Positions 27,052 to 35,676 of a stretch of DNA of 64,000 nt are shown one piece after another. How positions within the stretch are numbered: position 1 is the stretch's first letter; every line of letters begins with the position of its first letter. Source of the DNA: Pseudopedobacter beijingensis (lineage in GTDB: Bacteria > Bacteroidota > Bacteroidia > Sphingobacteriales > Sphingobacteriaceae); NCBI RefSeq assembly GCF_042678145.1, contig NZ_JBHUDG010000047.1, forward strand, positions 27,147 to 91,146, read 5' to 3'. The notes beneath the pieces are model-generated. The model was not told the DNA's origin. It did not search any database and saw only the letters and a program-made list of their open reading frames with translations. The position numbers were made by a program, and so were the translations under genes.

Positions 27052-27759
27052 ATGACACTAACTACCTTAAAAGAAAACATACACATAGACACCAGTTCAT
27101 TAGTGGACAAGGTTGAAGCCAACCTCGTAAAACTGCTTCAGGAAAGAAAACTAAAAGTTGGAGACCCTATTCCCAAAGAGTTAGAATTATCCGAAACCCT
27201 GGGCGTAAGTAGAACCGTAATAAGAGAAGCCTTAGTAAGATTAAGGGTAATTGGACTTATAGAAACCAAAAAGAAAAAAGGGACCATCATTACAAGCCCC
27301 GATGTATTTGGTATTCTGAGTAAAAGTATGAACCCTCATATTTTAGATCAGGATACTTTACGGGAAATGTTTGAACTAAGACTGACTTTAGAAATTGGTA
27401 TGGCAGATTTCATTTTTCAACGTATAACTCCTGAAGATATAACTGAATTAAGAAAAATCGTAGAACATGAACCCCAAAATACTAATGGTGAATTATTTAA
27501 CACGGAACAAGAAATAGCATTTCACGGTAAACTATATGAGATAACAAGAAATGAAAACATGAAAAAATTCCAAAAAATGTTGCTTCCTATTTTCGACTAT
27601 GTACATAATAGTGGTTTATTAAAAAAACCAATTCATGTAAAGAAATTTGTTTCCCATAAAGGTATTGTTGATGTGATTGAAAACGGCTCTCCTGAATTGT
27701 TGAGAAATGCCATGCGCAATCACTTAGAAAGTCACTTTGAGCGAATTTTTAATAAATAA
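27052..27759 (+). CDS. FadR-subfamily GntR transcriptional regulator (NanR-like role)
   Basis: A 235-residue regulator. Residues about 15-85 form a winged helix-turn-helix (GDPIPKELELSETLGVSRTV then REALVRLRVIGLIE), and residues 100-230 form an all-helical FCD ligand-binding domain with metal-binding histidines in IAFHGKLYE, FVSHKGIVD and HLESHFERI. E. coli NanR, the sialic acid regulator, is in the same subfamily. The gene diverges from the sialic acid operon, which is the usual place for its local regulator. Ligand and direction of control are inferred. A strong terminator follows. Confidence 0.88.
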   Translation: MTLTTLKENIHIDTSSLVDKVEANLVKLLQERKLKVGDPIPKELELSETLGVSRTVIREALVRLRVIGLIETKKKKGTIITSPDVFGILSKSMNPHILDQDTLREMFELRLTLEIGMADFIFQRITPEDITELRKIVEHEPQNTNGELFNTEQEIAFHGKLYEITRNENMKKFQKMLLPIFDYVHNSGLLKKPIHVKKFVSHKGIVDVIENGSPELLRNAMRNHLESHFERIFNK

Positions 27760-27802
27760 AGCTTAGCTAAAGATCTTATACCAAAACGGGGATCATATTA
27801 AA

Positions 27803-27847
27803 AAAAACAAAAAGGGATTTGTGCATCACAAATCCCTTTTTGTTTTT
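27803..27847. terminator. Bidirectional terminator between regulator and conserved small gene
   Basis: A perfect 21-bp inverted repeat (27803-27823 with 27827-27847) with a 3-base CAT loop, a GGGATTTGTG core, and A-run and T-run flanks, so it can end transcription in both directions between convergent genes. Confidence 0.88.
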
Positions 27848-27862
27848 AACCACATGTACTTT

Positions 27863-28129
27863 CTAATAATCTATTTCCAACAAACTATGTGTAGAAATAT
27901 TTACGCCACCTTTAAGCTCTAAATAATCTGGTGTAACATTCCAAATGGTAGTTTCTACACGCTTAGGACCTGCTGTAGTATTAAACACAATATTTGCTTT
28001 GGATTTAAACTCATTTCCCAACCTTAAAGCATTTTGTAGTTTTTCCTTTAATTCAGTAGCATGGTCTTCTGGGGCATCCACTATTTTATAATTGGAAATC
28101 TCTTCTTTCTGTATTAACTCGGCTATCAT
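27863..28129 (-). CDS. Conserved small protein of unknown function
   Basis: An 88-residue cytoplasmic protein beginning MIAELIQKEEISNYKIVD. A GTG nine bases upstream gives a longer frame, but the ATG at 28127-28129 is preferred. The N-terminal half is helical and charged (DHATELKEKLQNALRLGNEF), the C-terminal half is beta-rich (VETTIWNVTPDYLELKGGVN then ISTHSLLEIDY), reminiscent of small Sm-like barrels. I recall similar proteins in Bacteroidetes but no function. It is monocistronic between a terminator and the S41 protease gene. Confidence 0.65.
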   Translation of the reverse strand: MIAELIQKEEISNYKIVDAPEDHATELKEKLQNALRLGNEFKSKANIVFNTTAGPKRVETTIWNVTPDYLELKGGVNISTHSLLEIDY

Positions 28130-28235
28130 AAAAAACACTTTAAAATTAATCCTTCAACTATTTTTATCTTATAACCAATCTAACAAATATTATTTTAAAA
28201 CGATATAAATATTGTATCTTTTTTTGGTCAGAATA

Positions 28236-29765
28236 TTATTTCTGAATGCGATCAGGCGTTTCTATCATGCCTTTAAACCCATCTTTCTTTAATGAACGTC
28301 TGGTTTGCAAACGATTAGGTTTTTCTAAAATCAAGGAACGGGAAGACAATGAAGAAGATGCTTCTGTAATTTGCTGAATGGCTACTGAAGTATTAATTTC
28401 AGTAGGATCGCCCAATTCTTTGTTATAAGGATAATCATCAGAATTAACATCAACATTCATTCCTGTAAAATAGCCTCCTTCTCCCAACGAATTCTTAGAC
28501 TCAAACATCGCATAATAAATATCGTATTTATCTATCCTTATAGGGAAAAAGCCTACCGGCTTACCATACGTTTTTTCACCTACTAAACTAACCGTTGTAT
28601 ATGGTTTTAAACTATTAATGGTGAGTTCGCTTGCCGAGGCGGTAGATTCACTCACTATAAATACAACTCTTTCCAATTGGGGGATATAATTAGTGCCCCC
28701 CTTATTAATCGTAGAAGTCATATTATCATAACTGCCAAAATAGCTTTTGTTTCTGCCTCCATCCTCATAAAACTGATTTTTCAACAAATCTGCTTTTCCG
28801 GTACGCATAGTTTCATTGTAGTATTCGGTAAACATTAGCTTGCCATTATGCTGGCTAGGAACAATATAATTTATAAGTTTCTCTGCCGTTGCCACATAAC
28901 CTCCACCATTGTATCTTAAATCAACAATTAGATTGTTTACCCCTTGATTTTGAAATTTTTCGAATGCGGCCTGTAACGCTGGTCCAGAATCATCCGGATG
29001 CGAAAAACGAGCATAAGCTAAATAACCTATTTTTTGGGTTCCTCTTACATACACAGTATCTTTCAATACAGGAGAACTTTTATATCTCATTTTACTCAAC
29101 ACCAAATCTTTAGGCACAGTTTCTCCCGGAGCCAGAACATTCAGATTAACCGTAGCTCCATCCATGGCATTGAGAAACAGGTCTATTTCTGCATTAAAGT
29201 TACTCCCATAAGCTCTACCATTCACCTTTTTAACAATACTACCTCGTTTTATCTTCTTATCATACGCAGATGAGCCCGGCGAAACATATTTAACGTATAT
29301 CTGGTAATTATACTCACTTCCAACATAAGCAAACCCCAGACCTACATCATTACCATAGCCATCTAACTCCACGTACATGGTCTCTCCCGCCTTTCTGGCG
29401 ATAATACCATCATCATTGCTATCATCTATATAAGAATATTTAGGTTCATCGTACAAACCTCCATCAGAATCATACCAGTTCTCATAATTGGTATACCTTG
29501 TTATCTTCAATAACTCATCATTAAAATTATCCAGCTGATTGCTATTTCTGGTAAATGAACGCGGATTAAAAACACTATAACTTGGCAAATAGTTATTCCA
29601 GTAATACACTTGTTTAGCATATAAGAATATAGAATCTTTGGTTAGCTCTGCCCTATCTGTAGTAGGTTTAGGCTTATCCTGATCTATTTTTTCCTTTTTA
29701 CAGGACACCGCACTCAAGAAAGTTAGTACGATTGCCAAATTGGTAAAACCTAATCTTATAGACAT
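28236..29765 (-). CDS. S41-family peptidase, lipoprotein
   Basis: A 509-residue C-terminal-processing-type protease. The signal peptide ends in a lipobox (SAVSC, Cys22), so it is probably lipid-anchored in the envelope. A PDZ-like region lies at about residues 140-215 (ISPGSSAYDKKI-like VSPGSSAYDKKIKRGSIVKK) and the S41 catalytic core follows, with the nucleophile serine in SESTASASELT and the lysine in GEKTYGKP. The NLIVDLRYNGGG segment is typical. It is the last gene of a run with the HAD-like, ATP-grasp-like and lolD genes, 30 bases after the HAD-like gene. Substrates unknown. Confidence 0.88.
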   Translation of the reverse strand: MSIRLGFTNLAIVLTFLSAVSCKKEKIDQDKPKPTTDRAELTKDSIFLYAKQVYYWNNYLPSYSVFNPRSFTRNSNQLDNFNDELLKITRYTNYENWYDSDGGLYDEPKYSYIDDSNDDGIIARKAGETMYVELDGYGNDVGLGFAYVGSEYNYQIYVKYVSPGSSAYDKKIKRGSIVKKVNGRAYGSNFNAEIDLFLNAMDGATVNLNVLAPGETVPKDLVLSKMRYKSSPVLKDTVYVRGTQKIGYLAYARFSHPDDSGPALQAAFEKFQNQGVNNLIVDLRYNGGGYVATAEKLINYIVPSQHNGKLMFTEYYNETMRTGKADLLKNQFYEDGGRNKSYFGSYDNMTSTINKGGTNYIPQLERVVFIVSESTASASELTINSLKPYTTVSLVGEKTYGKPVGFFPIRIDKYDIYYAMFESKNSLGEGGYFTGMNVDVNSDDYPYNKELGDPTEINTSVAIQQITEASSSLSSRSLILEKPNRLQTRRSLKKDGFKGMIETPDRIQK

Positions 29766-29795
29766 ATATATCCTAAATTAATTCATTTATATTTT

Positions 29796-30395
29796 TTAAT
29801 CAATGGGAATAAACCCCATCCCTATCAGATTAACATCCTCCTCATGTTTCGCCAGTCCCACAAAATTAACCTGTTGTGCTTCCATCTGATTATCTTCAAG
29901 TACTTTAGCTATACAAGCGTTTAGTTTTCCATTAAACTCTTCTACATAATATACCTTAAGATAGTTTTCTAAACCATTCCACTCCAGGTGTTTAATCTTA
30001 TTAAATTGTTTTTGCGGATTTCCTTTGGTAACTATATAAATTTGTTTTCTGTTAACAACCAATTCCTGTAAAAAAGCTAAAACTTCTTTATACAGCAACA
30101 ACTTCAAAGGCAGCTTCGCATTCACATAAAGCGAATTAAAATTCTCTTCATATTTCTCATCTATACCAAAAGTTCTACTGGTTTCTTTAAAAATATCTTT
30201 ACTTCCATGAGCTTCATAACGTTTACTCATGAATTCTATTACATCATTAGCTGGTGGATATTGCTCCAGATACTCCAAAAAATTAGCAAACAGATAAAAC
30301 ACCTGCAAATCGTAATCTTTTTGAGGATACAATACGTCATCTAATTCAAAAATCACAGCCTGTATATTGTTATTTAAGTCTTCAAATTTCAGCAT
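29796..30395 (-). CDS. HAD-superfamily protein lacking the catalytic aspartates
   Basis: A 199-residue protein with the layout of a HAD phosphatase, but the expected DxDxT nucleophile motif reads ELDDV (residues 17-21): the first aspartate is glutamate and the threonine is valine. Motif II is present (IVTKG), but the GKPNP-type lysine loop reads GKLNA and the acidic motif reads VGLAKHEED in place of VGDSxxND. It is therefore likely to be a non-catalytic HAD fold. The start chosen is the ATG at 30393-30395, which overlaps the end of the upstream gene by 7 bases; a longer frame adds 13 residues. It is in one operon with the ATP-grasp-like protein. Confidence 0.75.
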   Translation of the reverse strand: MLKFEDLNNNIQAVIFELDDVLYPQKDYDLQVFYLFANFLEYLEQYPPANDVIEFMSKRYEAHGSKDIFKETSRTFGIDEKYEENFNSLYVNAKLPLKLLLYKEVLAFLQELVVNRKQIYIVTKGNPQKQFNKIKHLEWNGLENYLKVYYVEEFNGKLNACIAKVLEDNQMEAQQVNFVGLAKHEEDVNLIGMGFIPID

Positions 30396-31126
30396 ATCTG
30401 TTGTGTTTTTATCCTTACTATCTGGCTTCCACATAAAGTTATTTCAAAAAAGCCGTATATTTTCAATTCTTTGAATTTATTAAGCAATAAACTCACTATC
30501 GGTTTTTCATGGTCTATGGGTACCTCAGTTTTCTTATTCCAAAGCAGAAAGTCTAGTTGTTCAATCTTTTCGTTTGAAAACAATTTGTATAAAGTTACGG
30601 GGTTAAACTCTCCTTTAGAGAACAGTTTGTTTAATTGTATAAATGAAGCCTTACCTGGCATACACCAAATATTTAGAGGTTCTTTACAAGAATCATCTAT
30701 TTCTATCAAATTCCCCAAACCATTAAGTTCTCCAATAGCTATGCGGTCATTAGGATAGCCCAATTCCAACATTAATTTCGAAAATTCAGAAAAGTTTTTT
30801 ACAGGCTTACTTTCTGCAAAATGCTCTTCTAAAGCAGTTCTTAAAATACCATATTCAGAACCATGCAATGCTAACACCTCAATACCGTACTCTTCAAAAA
30901 GAACTTTTGACTCTGACAAAGCCATTATAGCTTTGCTTATTAATGGCAACACCGTATGAATGTTATGGGTTAAACAAGAATCAAGTACTTCATGTGCATA
31001 AGAACTACTGGTTACCTGTGGTAGTTTTATCGAATTCTCTGATACAAACTCAATATTGTCGTTTAAAAGACTTTTCAGCAGTGCAACTTTTGGATGCTGC
31101 TCTCCTATAATTAATACGTTATTCAA
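30389..31126 (-). CDS. Degenerate ATP-grasp-like protein
   Basis: A 245-residue protein. The first 100 residues look like the pre-ATP-grasp domain of carboxylate-amine ligases (LIIGEQHPKVALLKSL, then TVLPLISKAIMALSESKVLF followed by EEYGIEVL). The remaining part follows the ATP-grasp order but lacks the usual lysine-proline and the terminal E-I-N-x-R motif, which reads VRIKTQQ. So an intact ligase activity is unlikely. It overlaps lolD by 8 bases upstream and the HAD-like gene by 7 downstream, a tight operon. Function unknown; partnership with the HAD-like protein is inferred. Confidence 0.6.
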   Translation of the reverse strand: MNNVLIIGEQHPKVALLKSLLNDNIEFVSENSIKLPQVTSSSYAHEVLDSCLTHNIHTVLPLISKAIMALSESKVLFEEYGIEVLALHGSEYGILRTALEEHFAESKPVKNFSEFSKLMLELGYPNDRIAIGELNGLGNLIEIDDSCKEPLNIWCMPGKASFIQLNKLFSKGEFNPVTLYKLFSNEKIEQLDFLLWNKKTEVPIDHEKPIVSLLLNKFKELKIYGFFEITLCGSQIVRIKTQQIC

Positions 31127-31787
31127 AATCAGAATTTGGATAAATCAAACCATCTTTCATTGTAATCTTCCGATCCGCCATATCTGCCAGCTCTTCGTTA
31201 TGGGTAACAATCACAAAAGTCTGTTTAAACTGATTACGCAAATCAAAGAATAACTGATGCAATTCTTTAGCTGTCTGAGAATCCAGATTACCTGAAGGTT
31301 CGTCAGCTAAAATCAAGGAAGGGTTATTAATTAAAGCTCTGGCTACCGCAATACGCTGCTGTTCTCCCCCCGACATTTGCGCCGGCTTATGATCCTTTCT
31401 ATGCGTCATCCCTAATATTTCCAATAGCTCTGTTGCTTTTTTTTCTGCCGTAGCTTTACTGGATTTAGCTATAAATGCCGGTATACAGATATTTTCTAAA
31501 GCTGTAAACTCGGGAAGCAAATGGTGAAACTGAAAAATAAACCCGATATGCTGATTTCTAAATACACTTAGGGCTTTAGCATTTAAAGTATTGATATGGG
31601 TATCATTAATTATAATTTCTCCGGAATCTGGTTTATCTAAAGTACCAATAATATGTAAAAGCGTACTTTTCCCCGCTCCCGAAGCCCCAACAACACTCAC
31701 AACCTCTCCTTTGTCAACCGTAAGGTCTACCCCTTTTAAAATGGCTAAATCGCCAAAACTTTTCTTTATTGACTGAGCTTTAAGCAT
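31119..31787 (-). CDS. lolD: ABC transporter ATP-binding protein, LolD type
   Basis: A 222-residue ATPase of the MacB/LolD subfamily. Walker A is GASGAGKST (residues about 34-42), the Q-loop is in FQFHHLLPE, the signature is MSGGEQQR and Walker B is LILADEPSGNLD. The HHLLPEFTALEN segment is typical of LolD, which powers release of lipoproteins from the inner membrane. No LolC/E permease is adjacent, which is common in Bacteroidetes. It heads an operon with two degenerate enzyme-like proteins and an S41 protease. Another MacB-type function is the alternative. Confidence 0.85.
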   Translation of the reverse strand: MLKAQSIKKSFGDLAILKGVDLTVDKGEVVSVVGASGAGKSTLLHIIGTLDKPDSGEIIINDTHINTLNAKALSVFRNQHIGFIFQFHHLLPEFTALENICIPAFIAKSSKATAEKKATELLEILGMTHRKDHKPAQMSGGEQQRIAVARALINNPSLILADEPSGNLDSQTAKELHQLFFDLRNQFKQTFVIVTHNEELADMADRKITMKDGLIYPNSDFE

Positions 31788-31872
31788 CTTACAAAGCTAT
31801 AAATTATAGGATTATATTTTTTAAAAAAGCACTTGGTGTATCTCATAATAATGCCAAAAAACAAAATAATTC

Positions 31873-31904
31873 TTGTTTTGGTTTCTTTTATAGGGATGTA
31901 TTTG
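31873..31904 (+). promoter_or_regulatory. Probable sucC promoter
   Basis: TTG at 31873-31875 and TGTATTTG at 31897-31904 (one mismatch to TAnnTTTG), separated by 21 bases, 27 bases before the sucC ATG. Confidence 0.4.
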
Positions 31905-31931
31905 TAATTTCACGGCAAATTTTTATATAAA

Positions 31932-33122
31932 ATGAACATTCACGAATATCAAGGTAAACAAATACTAAAAAGTTTTGGTGTACGCGTTCAGGAAGGTATT
32001 GTAGTAGATACTCCAGAAGAAGCTGTAGAGGCAGCCAAAAAGATGAAAGAAGATTTCGGCTCTGATTGGGTTGTAGTAAAAGCTCAAATTCATGCTGGTG
32101 GACGTGGTAAAGGTGGTGGTGTTAAATTGGCTAAAAATTTGGAAGAGGTTAAGCAAAGAGCTTCTGATATCATCGGAATGCAATTGGTTACCCCTCAAAC
32201 TGGCCCGGAAGGCAAAAAAGTAAACAAAGTGTTAATTGCACAAGATGTTTACTACCCTGGAGAATCTGACACTAAAGAATTTTATATTTCTGTCCTTTTA
32301 AATAGAGCTACCGGCAGAAACATCATCATGTACTCTACCGAGGGCGGTATGGATATCGAGGAAGTGGCTGAAAAAACCCCTCATTTAATATTCAAGGAAG
32401 AAATTGATCCAAAAGTAGGCTTACAAGCTTTCCAAGCAAGAAAAATTGCATTCAATTTAGGTACTTCCGGCAATGCTTTTAAAGAAATGGTGAAATTTGT
32501 AACCGCTCTTTACAAAGCTTACGAAGCTATCGATGCTTCTATGTTCGAGATTAACCCTGTATTAAAAACTTCTGATGATAAAATCTTAGCTGTTGATGCA
32601 AAAGTAAATCTGGACGAAAATGCACTATACCGTCATCCAGATATTGCAGCTATGCGTGATATTACTGAAGAAGATCCTACAGAAGTAGAAGCTGGCGAGT
32701 CTAACCTAAATTATGTTAAATTAGATGGTAACGTAGGCTGTATGGTTAACGGTGCTGGTTTGGCTATGGCTACCATGGATATTATTAAATTAGCGGGTGG
32801 AGATCCGGCGAACTTCTTGGATGTAGGTGGTACAGCAAATGCACAAACTGTAAAAGCTGCTTTCAACATTATCTTGAAAGACCCTAATGTAAAAGCCATA
32901 TTAATTAACATATTTGGTGGTATTGTTCGTTGCGACAGAGTAGCACAAGGAGTAATTGATGCTTACAATGAAATTGGAGATATCAGAGTGCCTATCATTG
33001 TTCGTTTACAAGGAACAAACGCTGAAGAAGCTAAAAAATTAATTGACGAGTCTGGACTTAAAGTTTATTCTGCTATCCTATTAAAAGAAGCTGCTGATTT
33101 AGTTTCTAAGGTTATTGCATAA
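31932..33122 (+). CDS. sucC: Succinyl-CoA ligase beta subunit (ADP-forming)
   Basis: A 396-residue ATP-grasp subunit of succinyl-CoA synthetase, the TCA-cycle enzyme that makes ATP or GTP from succinyl-CoA. The N-terminus MNIHEYQGKQILKSFGV is diagnostic, with AQIHAGGRGKGGGVK in the ATP-grasp domain and NIFGGIVRCDRVAQG in the C-terminal domain. Length is normal. The alpha subunit gene sucD is not adjacent; the gene is monocistronic and ends at a clear terminator. Confidence 0.97.
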   Translation: MNIHEYQGKQILKSFGVRVQEGIVVDTPEEAVEAAKKMKEDFGSDWVVVKAQIHAGGRGKGGGVKLAKNLEEVKQRASDIIGMQLVTPQTGPEGKKVNKVLIAQDVYYPGESDTKEFYISVLLNRATGRNIIMYSTEGGMDIEEVAEKTPHLIFKEEIDPKVGLQAFQARKIAFNLGTSGNAFKEMVKFVTALYKAYEAIDASMFEINPVLKTSDDKILAVDAKVNLDENALYRHPDIAAMRDITEEDPTEVEAGESNLNYVKLDGNVGCMVNGAGLAMATMDIIKLAGGDPANFLDVGGTANAQTVKAAFNIILKDPNVKAILINIFGGIVRCDRVAQGVIDAYNEIGDIRVPIIVRLQGTNAEEAKKLIDESGLKVYSAILLKEAADLVSKVIA

Positions 33123-33147
33123 TTAACCCAACTCTTAAAACATACAG

Positions 33148-33178
33148 AAAACCTGCTTTATTAAAGGCAGGTTTTTTT
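33148..33178 (+). terminator. Terminator after sucC
   Basis: Arms AAAACCTGC (33148-33156) and GCAGGTTTT (33167-33175) with extra pairing toward the loop (CTTTA/TAAAG with one bulge), followed by a T-run, 26 bases after the sucC stop. Confidence 0.85.
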
Positions 33179-33253
33179 ATATACTTTAAATTGCAAAGGT
33201 CAACTTACCCTTCTCTTCTTATTACTTTTTCTATTGGTTTTAAGAATAAAATA

Positions 33254-33263
33254 CAAACGTTTG
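33254..33263. promoter_or_regulatory. LacI-type operator overlapping the -33 element
   Basis: CAAACGTTTG is a perfect 10-base palindrome with the central CG typical of LacI-family operators. Its last three bases are the -33 TTG of the promoter of the adjacent lacI-family gene, so bound repressor would block RNA polymerase. Autoregulation is inferred. Confidence 0.6.
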
Positions 33264-33291
33264 CACAATTATAAGTTTAACACTATATTTG
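33261..33291 (+). promoter_or_regulatory. Promoter of the LacI-family/kduI operon
   Basis: TTG (33261-33263), 20-base spacer, TATATTTG (33284-33291): a near-perfect Bacteroidetes housekeeping promoter. The -7 box ends only 7 bases before the ATG at 33299, so the mRNA should have almost no leader. Confidence 0.65.
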
Positions 33292-33298
33292 ATCAGGT

Positions 33299-34297
33299 AT
33301 GGCTAAACAAGTTACCATAAAGGATATTGCGAGAGAGCTAAACACAAACTACTCTACTGTTTCCAGAGCGCTTAATAATAACCCGCGCATTAGTGAGGAA
33401 ACCAGGACTGCCATTATTTCTAAGGCCAGAGAAATGGGTTACAAACCCAACAAATTGGCCCAACAACTTAAAACTGGTCATTCAAATACAATCGGACTAA
33501 TCGTTCCCAGAATTAACAGGGTGTTTTTTTCCAATGTAATCCACGGTATAGAAATTATAGCCAAACAGCAAGGATATAATGTTCTTATCTGTCAGTCTTA
33601 CGAAAGCTTTGAAGAAGAAAAAAGAAATATCCAAACCTTATTAAGTAATAACGTTGCCGGAATTATCATGTCTGTCACTAGAGAAACCAAAGATATTTCT
33701 GAATTTGATAAGATTATAGAAAATGATGTTCCTTTTGTATTGTTTGACAGGACTTTAGAAAACACACAGTTTAATGAAGTTGTAAACGATAATTTCTATG
33801 GAGCTTACCAGGCCACCAAACATTTAATACAGCAAGGATATAAACAAATTATACATTTTGCCGGTCCATTACATCTTAAAAATTATAATGAAAGGCTTTT
33901 AGGTTATAAAGAAGCACTCAAAGATAGCGGTATGGCTTTTAACCCAGATTTGGTTATGGCTGATGTACTTACCAGAGAAAAAGGTCAGGAAACAATAAAA
34001 GAGCTTATAAATAACAATATTGCTTTTGATGCCGTTTTTTCTGCCAGTGATTTCTCTGCGCTTGGAGCTATGCTTTATCTGAATGAAATAAAAAAAGACA
34101 TCGCCCTGATAGGTTTTGCGAATGAACCTTTTACAGAGCTGATTGGACTTACAACTGTAGAACAATATAGCAAAAGTATTGGCGAAAATTCAGCTAAACT
34201 TTTATTCAATCAGTTCAATAAAAAGGAAAAATCACTCGATGTTGTAAAAATAAAACCAGAATTAATTATTAGACAATCAACAAATAAAAAGTTATGA
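33299..34297 (+). CDS. LacI-family transcriptional regulator
   Basis: A 332-residue repressor. Residues 1-60 hold the LacI helix-turn-helix and hinge (VTIKDIARELNTNYSTVSRA then LNNNPRISEETR), and residues 60-330 the periplasmic-binding-protein-like effector domain (TIGLIVPRINRVFFSNVIHG). The ATG is fixed by the conserved HTH, which begins six residues in. Its stop overlaps the kduI start by 4 bases (ATGA), so the two are co-translated. A matching palindrome sits in its own promoter. It probably senses an intermediate of uronate breakdown, inferred from kduI. Confidence 0.92.
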   Translation: MAKQVTIKDIARELNTNYSTVSRALNNNPRISEETRTAIISKAREMGYKPNKLAQQLKTGHSNTIGLIVPRINRVFFSNVIHGIEIIAKQQGYNVLICQSYESFEEEKRNIQTLLSNNVAGIIMSVTRETKDISEFDKIIENDVPFVLFDRTLENTQFNEVVNDNFYGAYQATKHLIQQGYKQIIHFAGPLHLKNYNERLLGYKEALKDSGMAFNPDLVMADVLTREKGQETIKELINNNIAFDAVFSASDFSALGAMLYLNEIKKDIALIGFANEPFTELIGLTTVEQYSKSIGENSAKLLFNQFNKKEKSLDVVKIKPELIIRQSTNKKL

Positions 34298-35130
34298 AGT
34301 ATTCAGAAAGATATGCAGCACACCCTGCAGATTTTAAAAATTACGATACCCAAAGAATCAGAGAAGAGTTCCTAATGACCTCTCTTTTCGAAAAGGATGA
34401 AATTGTTTTGGTATATTCTCTATACGACAGATATATTGTTGGTGGAGTTTTACCCGTAAGTCAGTCAATAAAACTGGAAACTATTGATCCTTTGAAAGCG
34501 CCTTATTTCCTGGAAAGAAGAGAGCTTGGTATTATAAACGTTGGTGGAAACGGTATTGTTATTGCTGATGGCGAGCGCTTTGAGCTAGGCTATAAAGAAG
34601 CATTATATGTTGGGCAAGGAACAAAAGAAGTTTCTTTTGAAAGTGTAGATGGTAGCCAACCTGCAAAGTTTTACATTAACTCTGCTCCGGCTCATCATAA
34701 ATTCCCTACTAAAAAGGTAACTAAAGAAAATGCTGAAATTGTAGAATTAGGTAGTCTTGAGACATGTAATGCCCGTACTATTAACAAATTAATTGTTAGC
34801 TCGGTTGTACAAACGTGTCAGCTACAAATGGGACTTACTGAACTAAAAACAGGTAGCGTTTGGAATACCATGCCTGCGCATACACATAACAGGAGAATGG
34901 AAGCTTATTTCTATTTTGAAATTCCTGAAAACCAAGCCGTATGTCATTATATGGGAGATCCTAAAGAAACAAGACATATTTGGATGACTAACGATCAGGC
35001 TGTTTATTCTCCATCCTGGTCTATTCACAGTGGTGCGGGTACATCAAACTACTCTTTTATATGGGGTATGGCAGGCGAAAACCTGGATTATGGTGATATG
35101 GATGTTGTTCAGCCAAATGAACTAAGATAA
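34294..35130 (+). CDS. kduI: 5-dehydro-4-deoxy-D-glucuronate isomerase
   Basis: A 278-residue cupin enzyme that isomerises the unsaturated uronate released from pectin or glycosaminoglycans to 3-deoxy-D-glycero-2,5-hexodiulosonate. All four zinc ligands known from E. coli KduI fall at the same residue numbers: His196 and His198 in PAHTHNRR, Glu203 in RMEAYFYF and His245 in WSIHSG. It forms a two-gene operon with the LacI regulator. No kduD or lyase gene is nearby, so the rest of the pathway must be encoded elsewhere. A good terminator follows. Confidence 0.97.
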   Translation: MKYSERYAAHPADFKNYDTQRIREEFLMTSLFEKDEIVLVYSLYDRYIVGGVLPVSQSIKLETIDPLKAPYFLERRELGIINVGGNGIVIADGERFELGYKEALYVGQGTKEVSFESVDGSQPAKFYINSAPAHHKFPTKKVTKENAEIVELGSLETCNARTINKLIVSSVVQTCQLQMGLTELKTGSVWNTMPAHTHNRRMEAYFYFEIPENQAVCHYMGDPKETRHIWMTNDQAVYSPSWSIHSGAGTSNYSFIWGMAGENLDYGDMDVVQPNELR

Positions 35131-35158
35131 GCTTTTACTTTTCATACATAAATCCGTT

Positions 35159-35193
35159 AAAGCTGTACTTGTTTTCAAGTGCAGCTTTTTTGT
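35159..35193 (+). terminator. Terminator after kduI
   Basis: A 13-bp stem (35159-35171 with 35176-35188, one G-T pair) around a TTTT loop, core AAAGCTG, followed by a T-run. Confidence 0.85.
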
Positions 35194-35337
35194 TTATTCC
35201 CTCCTTATCCAGTCAATTCGTTTTTTACTAAAACTCATGTTTTTTTACGTAATAAATTTCTTTATCTAAATAAAATTAACAAACTTTATACAAAGCCCCG
35301 ATTTAATAATTTGTGTTATTTTAAAATTTAGAGAACT

Positions 35338-35652
35338 ATGAAAATCCAAGTAAACACAGACAAGAACATTGATGGAAAAGAGAGCCTTGTCAACTATGTA
35401 AAAAGTACTGTTGAGGACGGGTTAAACAGATTTGATGAATCTATTACCAGAGTTGATGTACACTTAAGTGATGACAACGCAAATAAAGAAGGTACACCTG
35501 ATAAAAGGTGCCTTATTGAGGTAAAAGCAGAAAGTATTCCTCCTTTGGCAGTTACCGAAGTAGCAGACAATTTACATAACGCCATCAATGGTGCCGTTGA
35601 TAAAATGAAGAAAACCCTAACCAGCAAGCTGGGTAAACTTCAAAGTAAATAA
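35338..35652 (+). CDS. hpf: Ribosome hibernation promoting factor / RaiA family
   Basis: A 104-residue protein of the HPF/RaiA (sigma-54 modulation) family. The pattern starts MKIQVNTDKNIDGKESL, with a beta strand ITRVDVHLSDDN, then CLIEVKAESIPPLAVTEVAD and HNAINGAVDKMKKTLTSKLG, the family's beta-alpha-beta-beta-beta-alpha order. It is the short form without the C-terminal dimerisation domain. These proteins bind the 30S decoding site in slow growth. Monocistronic, with its own terminator. Confidence 0.88.
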   Translation: MKIQVNTDKNIDGKESLVNYVKSTVEDGLNRFDESITRVDVHLSDDNANKEGTPDKRCLIEVKAESIPPLAVTEVADNLHNAINGAVDKMKKTLTSKLGKLQSK

Positions 35653-35676
35653 TACAAAACGTTTATTTTAATAATG

